A DNA stretch of 64,000 nt from Allorhizobium paknamense (GCF_030815125.1 NZ_JAUSWH010000002.1:1-64000); one strand, 5' to 3'. Positions 50,274 to 60,957 are shown, counted from the stretch's first letter. The notes: generated by a model from the letters alone, not told the origin. A program made the numbers and translations.

Positions 50274-51737
50274 TCAAGCCTCCTCAAATCGCTGCAATTC
50301 CTGGCGGGTGCCGGATGTTTCGAGGAAGAAGCGGGTCAGCAGGTTTTTCGCCGTCAGTTGCCGGTACTCCGCCGTGGCGCGCCAGTCGGTCAGCGGCTGG
50401 TAGTCGCGGTCGAAAGCGGCGCGGGCCGTTTCGATGCTGTCGCTTGTCCATGGCTTTCCGGCAAGGGCTGCTTCCACTGCCTGTGCCCGTTTTGGCGTGC
50501 CCGCCATACCGCCAAAGGCGATGCGGATATGGGTGACGGTGTTTGCCGCATCCAGTTCCAGATGAAAGGCGCCGCAAAGGGCGGAAATATCCTCATCCCG
50601 GCGCTTGGAAATCTTGTAGATGGCGAAATGGCTCTCGGCCTTCGGGTGCGGTACGTGGATTGCTTCCACGAATTCTCCCGGCTGGCGATCCTGCTTGCCG
50701 TATTCGAGGAAATAGGCTTCCAGCGGCATCTCGCGGCGGCCAGCGGCAGAGCGCAGGGTGAGCGTTGCGTTCAGCGCAATCAGCGCCGGAGGCGTGTCGC
50801 CAATCGGCGAGCCATTGGCGATATTGCCGCCAATCGTGCCCATATGGCGCACCTGCTGGCCGCCAATGCGCTCGATCAACCGCGCAAAAGCGGGGATCTC
50901 CTTGCGCAACGCCGTCAACGCCGTGGCGTAGCTGACGCCTGCGCCGATGGTGATGCCGGTTTCGCTGACCGTCATCTCCTGCAACGCTTCCAGATGGTTG
51001 ATGAACACCACCGGGTCCAGCACCCGCATTTGTTTGGTGACCCAGAGGCCGACATCGGTGGCGCCAGCCACGATCACCGCCTTTTCATGCGCGGCCAGCA
51101 CATTGGCGAGCGCCTCAACGCTGTTCGGTACGATCAGGCTGCGGCCATTACCCTCAACAACAATGGTGTCCTTGGTCTGCATCGCTTCAAGCTTTGCCGT
51201 CACCGCGGCGCGTTCCCGCAAGATCGGGTCGAACAGGGCGGAAGGTCGCGTTTTTGCCGCCTGTTCCGCCGCCTTGACGATCGGCTCATAACCCGTGCAG
51301 CGACAGAGATTGCCTTGCAGGGCGCGCTCGATCTCGGCGCGGCTGGGATCGTCGTGGGTCAGCCACAGTCCGTAGAGCGACATCACGAAGCCGGGGGTGC
51401 AGAAACCGCATTGCGAGCCATGACAGTCTACCATGGCCTGCTGCACCGGGTGCAGCGTGCCATCCCTGGCCGCCAGATGCTCCACCGTCACCACATGGGT
51501 GGCGTTGAGCGAGCCGATGAAGCGGATGCAGGCATTGACGCTTTCATAGACAAGGCGGCCCTTGACGAGCCGCCCGACCAGCACGGTACAGGCCCCGCAA
51601 TCGCCTTCCGCGCAGCCTTCCTTGGAGCCGGTCAGGCGGCGGGCAAGCCGCAGATAATCCAGGAGCGTGCCGGTGGGGTCGGCGCGTGTTAGCGCCACCT
51701 CTTCATCATTCAGCAGAAAGCGGATGCGGTCTGTCAT
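50274..51737 (-). CDS. xdhA: Xanthine dehydrogenase small subunit (2Fe-2S and FAD)
   Basis: The 487-residue subunit has two iron-sulfur cluster motifs (EGCAEGDCGACTVLVG and SQCGFCTPGFVMSLYG with LCRCTGYEPIVKA), an FAD-binding domain with AGATDVGLWVTKQM and GGQQVRHMGTIGGNIANGSP, and a C-terminal CO dehydrogenase-flavoprotein domain. It transfers electrons from XdhB to NAD+. It is the first gene of the xdhABC operon. Length is normal for this subunit. Confidence 0.96.
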   Translation of the reverse strand: MTDRIRFLLNDEEVALTRADPTGTLLDYLRLARRLTGSKEGCAEGDCGACTVLVGRLVKGRLVYESVNACIRFIGSLNATHVVTVEHLAARDGTLHPVQQAMVDCHGSQCGFCTPGFVMSLYGLWLTHDDPSRAEIERALQGNLCRCTGYEPIVKAAEQAAKTRPSALFDPILRERAAVTAKLEAMQTKDTIVVEGNGRSLIVPNSVEALANVLAAHEKAVIVAGATDVGLWVTKQMRVLDPVVFINHLEALQEMTVSETGITIGAGVSYATALTALRKEIPAFARLIERIGGQQVRHMGTIGGNIANGSPIGDTPPALIALNATLTLRSAAGRREMPLEAYFLEYGKQDRQPGEFVEAIHVPHPKAESHFAIYKISKRRDEDISALCGAFHLELDAANTVTHIRIAFGGMAGTPKRAQAVEAALAGKPWTSDSIETARAAFDRDYQPLTDWRATAEYRQLTAKNLLTRFFLETSGTRQELQRFEEA

Positions 51738-51772
51738 AGGGGCCCTTTAAAAGCAAAGTCCGATTCGTAAGC

Positions 51773-52546
51773 TTATTGCGCCGTCCAGCCGCCATCAATG
51801 CTGATGGATGTGCCGGTGATCTGCTTTGCCGCATCGCTGGCCAGATAAAGCGCGGTGGCGGCCACATCCTCGATGCTCACGAATTCCTTGGTGGCCTGCA
51901 GGCGCAGCATCACATCGGTCTTCACCTGCTCTTCGGAAATGCCGCGCGCCTTGGCCGTGTCGGGAATCTGCTTTTCCACCAGCGGGGTCAGCACATAGCC
52001 GGGGCAGATGGCGTTGACGGTCACGCCGAATTCCGCAAGCTCAAGGGCTGCCGATTTCGTCAGCCCCAGAATACCATGCTTTGCCGCGACATAGGCGGAT
52101 TTAAAAGGCGAGGCCACCAGCCCATGCGCCGAGGCGATGTTGATAATGCGGCCCGCCTTCTTTTCCTTCATCGCCGGAATGGCGGCGCGCATGGTGTGAA
52201 AGGCGCTGGAGAGATTGATGGCGATGATCTGGTCCCATTTTTCGATGGGAAACTCCTCCACCGGCGCCACATGCTGCACACCGGCATTGTTCACCAGCAC
52301 ATCCACGCCGCCGAAGGTTTTCACGGCGGTAGCGATCAGGTCGGCGATGTCCTGCGGTTTCGTCATGTCGGCCTTGTGGTAGAGCACTTGCACGCCCTTG
52401 GCTTCCAGGCCCTTGACCGCCGCCTCGATGGCGGATGCCTCGCCAAAGCCGTTGATGACGATGTTGTCACCGGCCTCCGCAAAGGCCGTGGCAATGCCAA
52501 GCCCGATGCCGCTGGTGGAACCGGTCACGACGACGCTTCTCTTCAT
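51773..52546 (-). CDS. bdhA: D-3-hydroxybutyrate dehydrogenase
   Basis: This 257-residue short-chain dehydrogenase has the cofactor motif VTGSTSGIGLGIATAFAEAG, NNAG in VDVLVNNAGVQHVAPVEEFP, the catalytic tyrosine and lysine in KSAYVAAKHGILGLTK, and the C-terminal ITGTSISIDGGWTAQ typical of BdhA. It interconverts 3-hydroxybutyrate and acetoacetate with NAD, in polyhydroxybutyrate turnover. It ends 35 bp upstream of the xdhA start on the same strand, so partial cotranscription with xdhABC is possible. It is divergent from glpK. Confidence 0.92.
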   Translation of the reverse strand: MKRSVVVTGSTSGIGLGIATAFAEAGDNIVINGFGEASAIEAAVKGLEAKGVQVLYHKADMTKPQDIADLIATAVKTFGGVDVLVNNAGVQHVAPVEEFPIEKWDQIIAINLSSAFHTMRAAIPAMKEKKAGRIINIASAHGLVASPFKSAYVAAKHGILGLTKSAALELAEFGVTVNAICPGYVLTPLVEKQIPDTAKARGISEEQVKTDVMLRLQATKEFVSIEDVAATALYLASDAAKQITGTSISIDGGWTAQ

Positions 52547-52658
52547 AATCCACTCCCTGAAATGATGAGAAAGATGCTATGCGCAACTCTGTTGCGGTGC
52601 AATTCAGCTTTTTAACAAACAGGCATGCAATATCTTCGCTTATCTTCACAGCGAGCTT

Positions 52659-52691
52659 TTGACAAAATCCTTGGGTTTCGTATGATCGAAA
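52659..52691 (+). promoter_or_regulatory. glpK promoter with overlapping palindromic operator
   Basis: TTGACA (52659-52664) and TATGAT (52681-52686) are spaced by 16 bp. The -10 box is exactly enclosed by an inverted repeat, TTTCG-N6-CGAAA (52676-52691), a likely repressor site. Further downstream AACGAAATTAAAACGAA contains two more direct ACGAA units. GlpR/DeoR-type repressors are natural candidates, but no such gene is in the window. Confidence 0.7.
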
Positions 52692-52726
52692 AACGAAATT
52701 AAAACGAATATTCTGGGAGGAATATC

Positions 52727-54235
<1,509 letters not shown>

Positions 54236-54343
54236 GGGATGGATGCAGAAAGTTGAGTGAAGGGATTGCGAAATTGAGTCCGGTTTTGCCGCCAATACCC
54301 TATAAAGTTTGGGAAAATTCACTTTTCTTCATAAAGTGATTCA

Positions 54344-54374
54344 AGCACTGAACACTGTGTTTTCGCTCAGTGCT
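54344..54374 (+). terminator. Candidate terminator of glpK
   Basis: AGCACTGA (54344-54351) pairs with TCAGTGCT (54367-54374) around a 15-nt loop, and TTGTACTTTTT follows. It lies about 110 bp beyond the glpK stop. The rest of the 350-bp gap up to 54585 is filled by a family B repeat. Confidence 0.6.
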
Positions 54375-54398
54375 TTGTACTTTTTCAACCCTAGCTTA

Positions 54399-54522
54399 TA
54401 TCAGGGGACATTGAAAATGACCCCTGACATTCCCTTTTCGAATATCTCAAGCCTTTGAAGCATTTGAGGTATTCGAAATTCTGGCAAGGCGAGGAGGCTT
54501 AAGTATCTTCGAGCCTTGGTCT
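54399..54522. repeat. Three-hairpin intergenic repeat, family B copy 3
   Basis: Stem 1 is ATATCAGGGGACATT / AATGACCCCTGACAT with two mismatches and a GAA loop; stem 2 is CGAATATCTCAAG / TTGAGGTATTCG; stem 3 ends CTTCGAGCCTTGGT. Relative to copies 2 and 4, stem 1 has GGGG/CCCC in place of AGAG/CTCT, so pairing is kept while sequence changes. Confidence 0.78.
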
Positions 54523-54585
54523 GATGTGAGGGGCATGCAACCATTATGCCCCATGGCCGTTTTGCCGGGGCAGGAAGGACAAGCC

Positions 54586-55632
54586 ATGGAACTCGGGCTT
54601 TATACATTTGCCGATGTCGATCCCAATGCCGCCAACAAGGGGCAGGAGGCAAAGCGCCGCGTCGATGAACTGCTCGCCGAAATCAGGCTGGCGGATGAGG
54701 TGGGGCTCGACGTGTTCGGCCTTGGCGAGCATCACAGGCCCGATTACATGGCCTCATCGCCGGCCACCATTCTGGCGGCAGCGGCTGTGCAGACGAAAAA
54801 CATTCGCCTGACCAGCGCCGTCTCGGTGCTCAGCTCCGACGATCCGGTCCGGGTCTTCCAGCAATATGCAACGGTCGATCTGCTTTCCAATGGCCGGGTG
54901 GAGATCATGGCGGGGCGCGGCTCCTTCATCGAAAGCTTTCCGCTCTTCGGCTATGAGCTTGATGATTATGATCTTCTCTTTGCCGAGAAGCTGCAATTGC
55001 TCATGGATATCCGCGAGAACGAGGTGGTGAACTGGGAGGGGGAGACCCGCAAGCCCATCAAGGGTCGCGGCGTCTATCCGCGCCCGCTGCAGGACCCGCT
55101 GCCGCTGTGGATCGCGGTGGGTGGCACGCCGCAATCGGTGGCGCGGGCCGGCTATCTCGGCCTGCCGCTGGCGGTTGCCATCATCGGCGGCGAGCCGCGC
55201 CGGTTCGCACCCTTCTTTGATCTCTATCGCCAGAGCGCGGCCAAGGCGGGCAATGATCCGGCCAGCCTGAAGACCTCGATCAATGTCCACGGCTTCATTC
55301 ACGACACGGTGGAAAGTGCTGCCGACATCTTTTACGCCCCGCAGGCGGAAGTGATGGACCGGCTGGGCCGCGAGCGCGGCTGGCCCCCGACCAACCGCGC
55401 CCATTATGACGCGATGCGCGGCCCGCACGGGGCGCTGTTCGTGGGCGATGCCGAGATGGTGGCGGAGAAGATCATTGCCCATCACAAGATCTTCCGGAAC
55501 GACCGTTTTCTGCTGCAAATGGCAATCGGCCCCATGCCTCACAAAGATATTATGCGGGGTATCGAGATTTACGGCACGAAAGTCGCGCCGCTGGTGCGCA
55601 AGGCGTTGACGCCGGAGGGGGTGGCGGCGTAA
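54586..55632 (+). CDS. LLM-class flavin-dependent oxidoreductase (luciferase-like)
   Basis: This 348-residue bacterial-luciferase-like monooxygenase starts MELGLYTFADVDPNAANKGQ and has GLGEHHRPDYMASSP, TSAVSVLSSDDPVRVFQQYA, ISGGRVEIMAGRGSFIESFP-like region VEIMAGRGSFIESFPLFGYE, and LPLWIAVGGTPQSVARAG. It would use reduced FMN and oxygen on an unknown substrate. I chose the ATG at 54586 with an AGGAAGGA ribosome binding site; an upstream start at 54526 lies in leader sequence. Confidence 0.85.
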   Translation: MELGLYTFADVDPNAANKGQEAKRRVDELLAEIRLADEVGLDVFGLGEHHRPDYMASSPATILAAAAVQTKNIRLTSAVSVLSSDDPVRVFQQYATVDLLSNGRVEIMAGRGSFIESFPLFGYELDDYDLLFAEKLQLLMDIRENEVVNWEGETRKPIKGRGVYPRPLQDPLPLWIAVGGTPQSVARAGYLGLPLAVAIIGGEPRRFAPFFDLYRQSAAKAGNDPASLKTSINVHGFIHDTVESAADIFYAPQAEVMDRLGRERGWPPTNRAHYDAMRGPHGALFVGDAEMVAEKIIAHHKIFRNDRFLLQMAIGPMPHKDIMRGIEIYGTKVAPLVRKALTPEGVAA

Positions 55633-55643
55633 GTCCGCCATAA

Positions 55644-55743
55644 CAGCATAGTCCGACCGGGGTAAAACGGGGATCGATAAGATTATGCTTTAAAAATAAT
55701 AAGGTAGAGCGCCGATCGGAATTGCCTGATCAACAGGCGCTCT
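55644..55743. repeat. Two-hairpin intergenic repeat, family D copy 1
   Basis: The conserved left part reads AGCATAGTCCGACCGGGGTA, then AAACGGGGATCGATAAGATT and ATGCT; its ends pair (AGCATA / TATGCT). A second hairpin GAGCGCC...GGCGCTC with CTGATCAAC follows. A second copy is at 58300-58402. It occupies the gap before the methionine aminopeptidase gene. Confidence 0.7.
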
Positions 55744-55765
55744 CCCACTGACGAAAGACATTGCC

Positions 55766-56515
55766 ATGATCATTTCCAGCGACGAAGACCTTCAGGCCCT
55801 CAGGGATGTCGGGAGAATTTGCGCGCTGGCGGTGAAAACCATGGGAGGGGCTCTGGAGCCCGGCATCACCACGCGGGAACTGGATGCCATTGGCCGCAAG
55901 GTGCTGGAAGAGCACGGCGCGCAATCGGCGCCGGAGCTCTGCTATCAGTTTCCCGGCGCCACCTGCATCAGCGTCAATGAGGAAGTGGCCCACGGCATTC
56001 CGGGTGACCGGGTGATTGCGGCAGGCGATCTCGTCAATATCGATGTCTCGGCTGAAAAGGCGGGTTTCTTTGGCGATACCGGCGCATCCTTCATCGTGCC
56101 GCCGGGCAAGCCGAAGGTGGAAAAACTGCTGCGCGATGGCAAGCGGGCGCTGTTTCTCGGCATCAACCAGGTGAAGACCGGCACGCCTTTTTCCCGCATC
56201 GGTACGGTGATTGGCGCGTTTGCCCTGAAGAACCGCTATACGCTGATCGGCAATCTCGCCAGCCACGGCATTGGCCGTTCGCTGCATGAGGAGCCGAAGG
56301 AGCTTTCCACCTGGCCCGATCCGGAGGAAACCCGCATCATGGAAGAGGGGCAGGTCTTTACCATCGAGCCCTTCCTGTCCCTGGGCGGGGAGTGGGCCGA
56401 GGATGGCGACGACCCCTGGACGCTCTACAGCGATCCGCAGGCGCCCACCGTGCAATTCGAACACACGGTGGTGGCCACCAAAAACGGCCCAATCATTCTG
56501 ACGCTGGCGGATTGA
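55766..56515 (+). CDS. map: Type I methionine aminopeptidase
   Basis: The 249-residue enzyme shows the metallopeptidase pattern: LRDVGRICALAVKTMGGALE, SVNEEVAHGIPGDRVIAAGD with the substrate histidine, LVNIDVSAEKAGFFGDTGAS with two metal aspartates, GHGIGRSLHEEP-like SHGIGRSLHEEP, VFTIEPFLSLGG and VQFEHTVVATKNGP. It removes the initiator methionine from nascent proteins. The sequence lacks the N-terminal zinc-ribbon extension. Type I enzymes of this short kind are sometimes second copies in Rhizobiaceae; whether it is the essential one cannot be told. Confidence 0.93.
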   Translation: MIISSDEDLQALRDVGRICALAVKTMGGALEPGITTRELDAIGRKVLEEHGAQSAPELCYQFPGATCISVNEEVAHGIPGDRVIAAGDLVNIDVSAEKAGFFGDTGASFIVPPGKPKVEKLLRDGKRALFLGINQVKTGTPFSRIGTVIGAFALKNRYTLIGNLASHGIGRSLHEEPKELSTWPDPEETRIMEEGQVFTIEPFLSLGGEWAEDGDDPWTLYSDPQAPTVQFEHTVVATKNGPIILTLAD

Positions 56516-56537
56516 AGGTTTTGCCGGGCGGCGGCTT

Positions 56538-56643
56538 TAGAGCATTTCCAGGAAAAGTGTAGTTGCGGTTTTCCGTCCGGAAATGCGTAAAAACAAAAGC
56601 TGAGAGCAAGTCCGGTGAACCCGTGTTTACCGGACTTGCTCTA
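56538..56643. repeat. Two-hairpin intergenic repeat, family C copy 3
   Basis: The left hairpin joins AGAGCATTTCCAGGAAAAGT and GGTTTTCCGTCCGGAAATGC. The right hairpin, GAGCAAGTCCGGTGAAC with GTTTACCGGACTTGCTC, has 16 Watson-Crick pairs and one G-T. Its last bases CTA (56641-56643) are the TAG stop of the following minus-strand gene. Confidence 0.8.
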
Positions 56644-56871
56644 GCCAGTAAAGCCGACGGCCACGCCCTTTTTCTTGAAATAGGCCTGCATCATCTTGCG
56701 GCCCTGACGGTTTGGCTGGGCAAGCTTTGCCGTTTCAAATACGGCTTCCTTCACGCCTTCCCGCGCCATGGCCGCCTTCAGGGCGGCGATGTGCAGGTCG
56801 ATCTCTTCATTGTTGTTGTTGATCGAGGCGTAGATGTTGTCGATGGCCTGGGCGACGCTGACGTCGGTCAT
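56641..56871 (-). CDS. Small conserved hypothetical protein
   Basis: This 76-residue protein (MTDVSVAQAIDNIYASINNN) is predicted helical, with an N-terminal Asn-rich turn and a C-terminal basic part (QPNRQGRKMMQAYFKKKG). I do not recognise a family. A GGAGTGCACC leader precedes the ATG. The stop codon lies in the end of a family C repeat, so the insertion has probably set the C-terminus. It is convergent with map. Confidence 0.6.
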   Translation of the reverse strand: MTDVSVAQAIDNIYASINNNNEEIDLHIAALKAAMAREGVKEAVFETAKLAQPNRQGRKMMQAYFKKKGVAVGFTG

Positions 56872-57088
56872 GGTGCACTCCTTGAGTAATGTTCCGGGAA
56901 TGGCCCGTTGCGACCTTCCCTCAAAAACGTTGGGGGCCTGCCTACAGCATCGGCGACAGGATTCAAATCGGCAAGCACGCGCTGGAGGCCTTTCTGCTTG
57001 AAAAACTGTGAGAGACGGGGAAAGTATTGAAGGCTGCGATCATTATTTTTGGTTTGTTCGGCCAGTCTGGCGGTGCCATAAGCCGGTC

Positions 57089-58273
57089 ATGACCATCGCA
57101 TCCTACCGGCCTGTCAATCTGTCTTTCACGGCCTTTGCCGGGGCGCTGGCCATGGCCGCGGCCATGGGCTTTGGCCGTTTTTCCTTCACGCCAATCCTGC
57201 CCGGCATGATGACGGATCTTCATCTGTCCCCTGCCGATGCCGGTCTGATCGCTGCTGCCAATTTCCTGGGCTATCTGACCGGAGCGCTTGTGGCGGGGCA
57301 GGGCTGGGCGGCGGGACGTGAAAGGCTGCTGTCCCTCTCGTCGCTTCTGGCAACCAGCCTGCTGCTGGCCGCGATGGCGCTGACGGAGCATGTGGGCCTG
57401 TTCATGCTCATCCGCTTTCTGTCCGGTGTGGCCAGCGCTTTCGCCATGATTTTTACCAGTTCCATCGTGCTGGCGCATGCCAGCGCTCACGGAAGTGAAC
57501 ATGCGCAATCCACGCATTTCGGCGGGGTTGGCCTTGGAATTGCGTCTTCGTCCCTTCTGGTCTTTGCCCTGTCGCAATGGCACGGAAACGCTGGTCTTGC
57601 CGGTTGGCGGCTGGATTGGCTGGCCGGTGCGGCGCTGACATTTGCCGTTTTTCTGGCCGTCAGCCTGCTTCTGCCCGGGGTGCGTAAAAACGAGGCGCGC
57701 AGTGAAAGAGAGCCGCCGCTCGTCTGGAGCCGGCCCTTCCTGCTGCTCTTTGCGTCCTATAGCCTTTTTGGCTTCGGCTATGTCATCACCGCCACCTTTG
57801 TCGTCACCATGGCGCGCATGGCCAATGCCGGACCTGTGGCGGAATTTCTGGCCTGGTTTCTGGCGGGCCTGATGGCGGCTGCATCGCTCTTTGTCTGGCG
57901 TCCGGTTCTGGGCCAACTGGGGCTTGCGGGCGCCTACAGCCTTGCCCTGCTTCTGGAGGCGCTGGGTGTCTTTGCCTCGGTCGGCCTGCCCGGCATGGCA
58001 GCGCCGCTCACGGGTGCAGCCCTTCTCGGCTTTACCTTCATGACCATCACCGCCTATGGCCTGCGCCTTTCCAGAAGCCTTGCGCCGCAAAGCCCGCGCA
58101 AGGCGCTCTCCTTCATGACGGCGGGTTTCGGCGTCGGACAAACGGTTGGGCCACTGGTGGCAGGCTGGCTTGCTGCCCTCAGCGGCAGTTTCGCGCTGCC
58201 CAGCCTCGTGGCGGGCGCGGTCCTGCTGGTCAGCCTCATTCTGGCCGCAAGCCTGTGGAGAAAGACAGGGTAA
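57089..58273 (+). CDS. YbfB/YjiJ family MFS transporter
   Basis: The 394-residue inner-membrane protein has about 12 transmembrane helices and the start of the YbfB/YjiJ subfamily: FAGALAMAAAMGFGRFSFTP, then AGLIAAANFLGYLTGALVAG, and RFLSGVASAFAMIFTSSIVL. Substrate is unknown. The ATG at 57089 lacks a clear ribosome binding site; the upstream frame has no similarity. It is not in an operon. Confidence 0.85.
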   Translation: MTIASYRPVNLSFTAFAGALAMAAAMGFGRFSFTPILPGMMTDLHLSPADAGLIAAANFLGYLTGALVAGQGWAAGRERLLSLSSLLATSLLLAAMALTEHVGLFMLIRFLSGVASAFAMIFTSSIVLAHASAHGSEHAQSTHFGGVGLGIASSSLLVFALSQWHGNAGLAGWRLDWLAGAALTFAVFLAVSLLLPGVRKNEARSEREPPLVWSRPFLLLFASYSLFGFGYVITATFVVTMARMANAGPVAEFLAWFLAGLMAAASLFVWRPVLGQLGLAGAYSLALLLEALGVFASVGLPGMAAPLTGAALLGFTFMTITAYGLRLSRSLAPQSPRKALSFMTAGFGVGQTVGPLVAGWLAALSGSFALPSLVAGAVLLVSLILAASLWRKTG

Positions 58274-58299
58274 GGGCAGGGCCAGCGATGACAATTCGT

Positions 58300-58402
58300 G
58301 AGAGCCTGATCCGACCGGAGTGAAACGAGGATCGATAAGATCATGCTTGAACAATTACACCTTGAAGCGCCGACCTGATTTCATCAGCTCGAAAAGCGCT
58401 CC
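58300..58402. repeat. Two-hairpin intergenic repeat, family D copy 2
   Basis: AGCCTGATCCGACCGGAGTG, AAACGAGGATCGATAAGATC and ATGCT match copy 1 (55644-55743) at most positions. The right hairpin AGCGCC...AAGCGCT with CTGATTTCATCAG corresponds to the inverted arm of the family C copy at 45189-45292. Confidence 0.7.
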
Positions 58403-58488
58403 AAGGTCTTGTGAGCGCCATTGCCGCACCGCGGCAACTACCCTAGTTTGCCGACTCACCTGTTGGCCTCATCTCATGGGAAACGCCC

Positions 58489-59757
58489 GTGTTTCATTCT
58501 TTCTTCCCAAAGCCCAAGCTGTTTTTCACGTCGGCGATTGTCTGGGCCTTCGTTGCCGTCTTTGCGTGGTATCTTCTGGTGGAAGGTATAGGCGCACGCC
58601 TCGGCTTTTCCAGCGGAGGGCCGGAACCCTATGACCTCAGTTATTTCCTCATGCCGGAAAATCTGTGGTTCTACGGATACTTTGTTTTCTGCCTTGGGGC
58701 CTTCGGGTGCGTATGGCACATCGCTGCCCGTGATCATGAGTGGAAGGTCTGGTCTATCTGGGGGTCCATGCTGATCATCGCCGTCACCTATTTCGGTGTG
58801 CAGGTCTCCGTGGTCATCAATAATTTTCGCCGGCCTTTCGGGGATCTGCTGCAGAATGCCCTATCGCAAAAGCCTGGCATTACGGTCTGGGACTTCTATA
58901 GCCTCCAGATTATCTTCGCGAAGATTGCTTTCCTGAGTATGGCCGTTTCAATTCTCACGGACTTTTTCACGAGCCATTACATCTTCCGTTGGCGCACGGC
59001 GATGAACAATTTCTACATGTCCAAATGGGAAAAACTGCGTCACATCGAGGGGGCTTCGCAGCGCGTTCAGGAAGATACGATGCGATTTTCCTCCACGCTC
59101 GAGGGGCTGGGCATTACGCTCATCAATTCAGTGATGACGCTGATCGTCTTCCTGCCCATTCTTTTCTCACTGTCCAGCTATGTCTCGGAATTGCCAGTCA
59201 TTGGCGAAGTGCCGCATGCGCTGTTCTGGCTTGCGATTTTCTGGTCTGCTTTCGGCACAGTCTTGCTTGCAGTGGTTGGTATCAAGCTGCCGGGATTGAA
59301 TTTTCGCAACCAGCGTGTCGAGGCTGCCTATCGCAAGGAGCTTGTCTATGGGGAGGATCACGCTGACCGTGCCCAGCCAACCACTGTAAAGGAGCTGTTT
59401 CGCAACGTGCGGATCAACTACTTCCGGCTCTATTTCCATTACCTTTATTTCAACGTCGCCCGCTATTTCTACATTCAGGCAGATGCCGTGTTTCTGCTGA
59501 CCATGCTGGTTCCAACGATCGTTGCTGGCAAGATTACCTATGGTATCTATCAGCAGATCGCCACGGCCTTTGGACAGGTCAGTAACTCCTTCCAATACCT
59601 GGTGAATTCCTGGACCACGATTATCGAACTGCTTTCCATCCACAAGCGCCTGAAGGCCTTCGAGGCCGCCATTGACGATCAGCCTCTCCCGGAAATCGAC
59701 CAACGTTATCTGGCGCGGGAAGAGCATGACGGGGAAATCGCGGCGGACAAGCCGTAA
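58489..59757 (+). CDS. bacA: BacA/SbmA-type peptide and antibiotic transporter
   Basis: The 422-residue inner-membrane protein has seven to eight helices and the SbmA/BacA signature: [80 protein letters not shown] and [19 protein letters not shown]. BacA takes up proline-rich and NCR-like peptides using the proton gradient and is needed for rhizobial symbiosis and chronic infection by relatives. The ATG is preceded by GGGAAACGCCC; a GTG 9 codons in front is not excluded. The TAA stop overlaps the first stem of a family B repeat. Confidence 0.93.
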   Translation: MFHSFFPKPKLFFTSAIVWAFVAVFAWYLLVEGIGARLGFSSGGPEPYDLSYFLMPENLWFYGYFVFCLGAFGCVWHIAARDHEWKVWSIWGSMLIIAVTYFGVQVSVVINNFRRPFGDLLQNALSQKPGITVWDFYSLQIIFAKIAFLSMAVSILTDFFTSHYIFRWRTAMNNFYMSKWEKLRHIEGASQRVQEDTMRFSSTLEGLGITLINSVMTLIVFLPILFSLSSYVSELPVIGEVPHALFWLAIFWSAFGTVLLAVVGIKLPGLNFRNQRVEAAYRKELVYGEDHADRAQPTTVKELFRNVRINYFRLYFHYLYFNVARYFYIQADAVFLLTMLVPTIVAGKITYGIYQQIATAFGQVSNSFQYLVNSWTTIIELLSIHKRLKAFEAAIDDQPLPEIDQRYLAREEHDGEIAADKP

Positions 59758-59882
59758 TACGAAGAGTCATTGAAAATGACTCTTCGTATTCCTTTTTCGA
59801 ATATCTCAAGCCTCTGACGCAATTGAGATATTCGAAATTTCTTCAAGGCGAGGATGCGTTAGCATCTTCGAGCCTTGGTATA
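59756..59882. repeat. Three-hairpin intergenic repeat, family B copy 4
   Basis: Stem 1 is a perfect 16-bp hairpin with GAA loop: AATACGAAGAGTCATT (59756-59771) / AATGACTCTTCGTATT (59775-59790). Stem 2 is CGAATATCTCAAG / TTGAGATATTCG; stem 3 CAAGGCGAGGATGC...GCATCTTCGAGCCTTG. The first two A bases belong to the bacA stop codon. Confidence 0.82.
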
Positions 59883-59916
59883 ACAGACACATGACGCTGA
59901 GGCGGGGTGACCCGCC

Positions 59917-60957
59917 TCAGCTTTTTCCGGCATCCTGTTTCTTCAACATCTCCACCGCTTGCGAATAGCTCACGCAGGCCACATCCTCGCGCAGGCACAC
60001 ATCCGTCACCAGGCGCTCCATGGCGCGCCAATAGGCGCCGGCATTCATTTCCACGAAATGAAAGCCGAACTGCACCGGGTTTCGCGGGCCATTATATTCC
60101 GCCTCGAAGGCGGTCTTGAAGGCCTGATAGGTGCGTTCCTCGTAGTCCGCGGATTTGGAAGGGTTATCGAAACCTGCCGAATGGCGGACGAAGAGGTTGT
60201 AATCCATGCCGATGACCCTGCGGTTTTGCGGGCCTTCCGGGATCAGCGGCAGGCCGAAGCGGGTCAGCGCCCCATCCTTTTCCGGCTGCTGCGGCCCCTT
60301 GGTGACGAGGCTTGCATCATAGATCAGGCCGGCCTCCTTCTCCGCCTGGGGCAGGGTCTCGCTGGCGGAAAGATAGGGCGCGCGGAAGCCGGGCGGCCCC
60401 TTTTCGGCAAAATCTGCCCAGCCGTCGGGCTCCTTGTCGCCAACCCCGTTTTCCTTCCAGGCATTTTTCATTACCGCCCGGAAGGTGGAAAATTCCTGGA
60501 GCCAATCGCCCTTCGACCAGTCCTTGCCGTCGAAATGGCCGCAGGCATGGCTGGCAATATCATGCCCTTCCAGATGTGCCGCCCAGATATTCAAAAGCCG
60601 TGCGGCGACATCCGCCTCGGTCGGGGCAAAGCCGACATTGGATTTTCCCGCCGCCTGATGCGGGCCCTGATAGGCCTTCGAGGCCGGGCCGCGCGCCATC
60701 AGCATGGTGCAGGAGAGGAAATAGGTGAAATGCGCCTTCGACCTTTTGGCAATGTCGCGGCTCTTTTCCCAGAGCCGGTTATCCGCCGCGCCATCGAAGG
60801 AGATCAGCAGCAGTTGCGGGTGTTTCGCGCTTGCCTGCGGCTCTTCGGCCAGCGCGGTGAGCGGACTGGCAAAGGTAAGGCAGGCCAGGGCATAGCTTGC
60901 GAGAGAACGGCAGAAGGGCAAATCACACCTGAAAATCTGGACATGGAAAGGTATCAT
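59917..60957 (-). CDS. Exported polysaccharide deacetylase family protein
   Basis: The protein of about 346 residues has an N-terminal signal peptide (SLASYALACLTFASPLTALA). The mature domain is a NodB-like deacetylase: LLLISFDGAADNRLWEKS with the metal/catalytic aspartate, GHDIASHACGHFDGKDWS with the HxxxH pair, GPPGFRAPYLSASETLP and YDASLVTKGPQQ. It would deacetylate a cell-surface or exported sugar polymer in the periplasm. The ATG at 60957 has AGGG upstream; an ATG at 60975 is also possible. It is monocistronic. Confidence 0.82.
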   Translation of the reverse strand: MIPFHVQIFRCDLPFCRSLASYALACLTFASPLTALAEEPQASAKHPQLLLISFDGAADNRLWEKSRDIAKRSKAHFTYFLSCTMLMARGPASKAYQGPHQAAGKSNVGFAPTEADVAARLLNIWAAHLEGHDIASHACGHFDGKDWSKGDWLQEFSTFRAVMKNAWKENGVGDKEPDGWADFAEKGPPGFRAPYLSASETLPQAEKEAGLIYDASLVTKGPQQPEKDGALTRFGLPLIPEGPQNRRVIGMDYNLFVRHSAGFDNPSKSADYEERTYQAFKTAFEAEYNGPRNPVQFGFHFVEMNAGAYWRAMERLVTDVCLREDVACVSYSQAVEMLKKQDAGKS

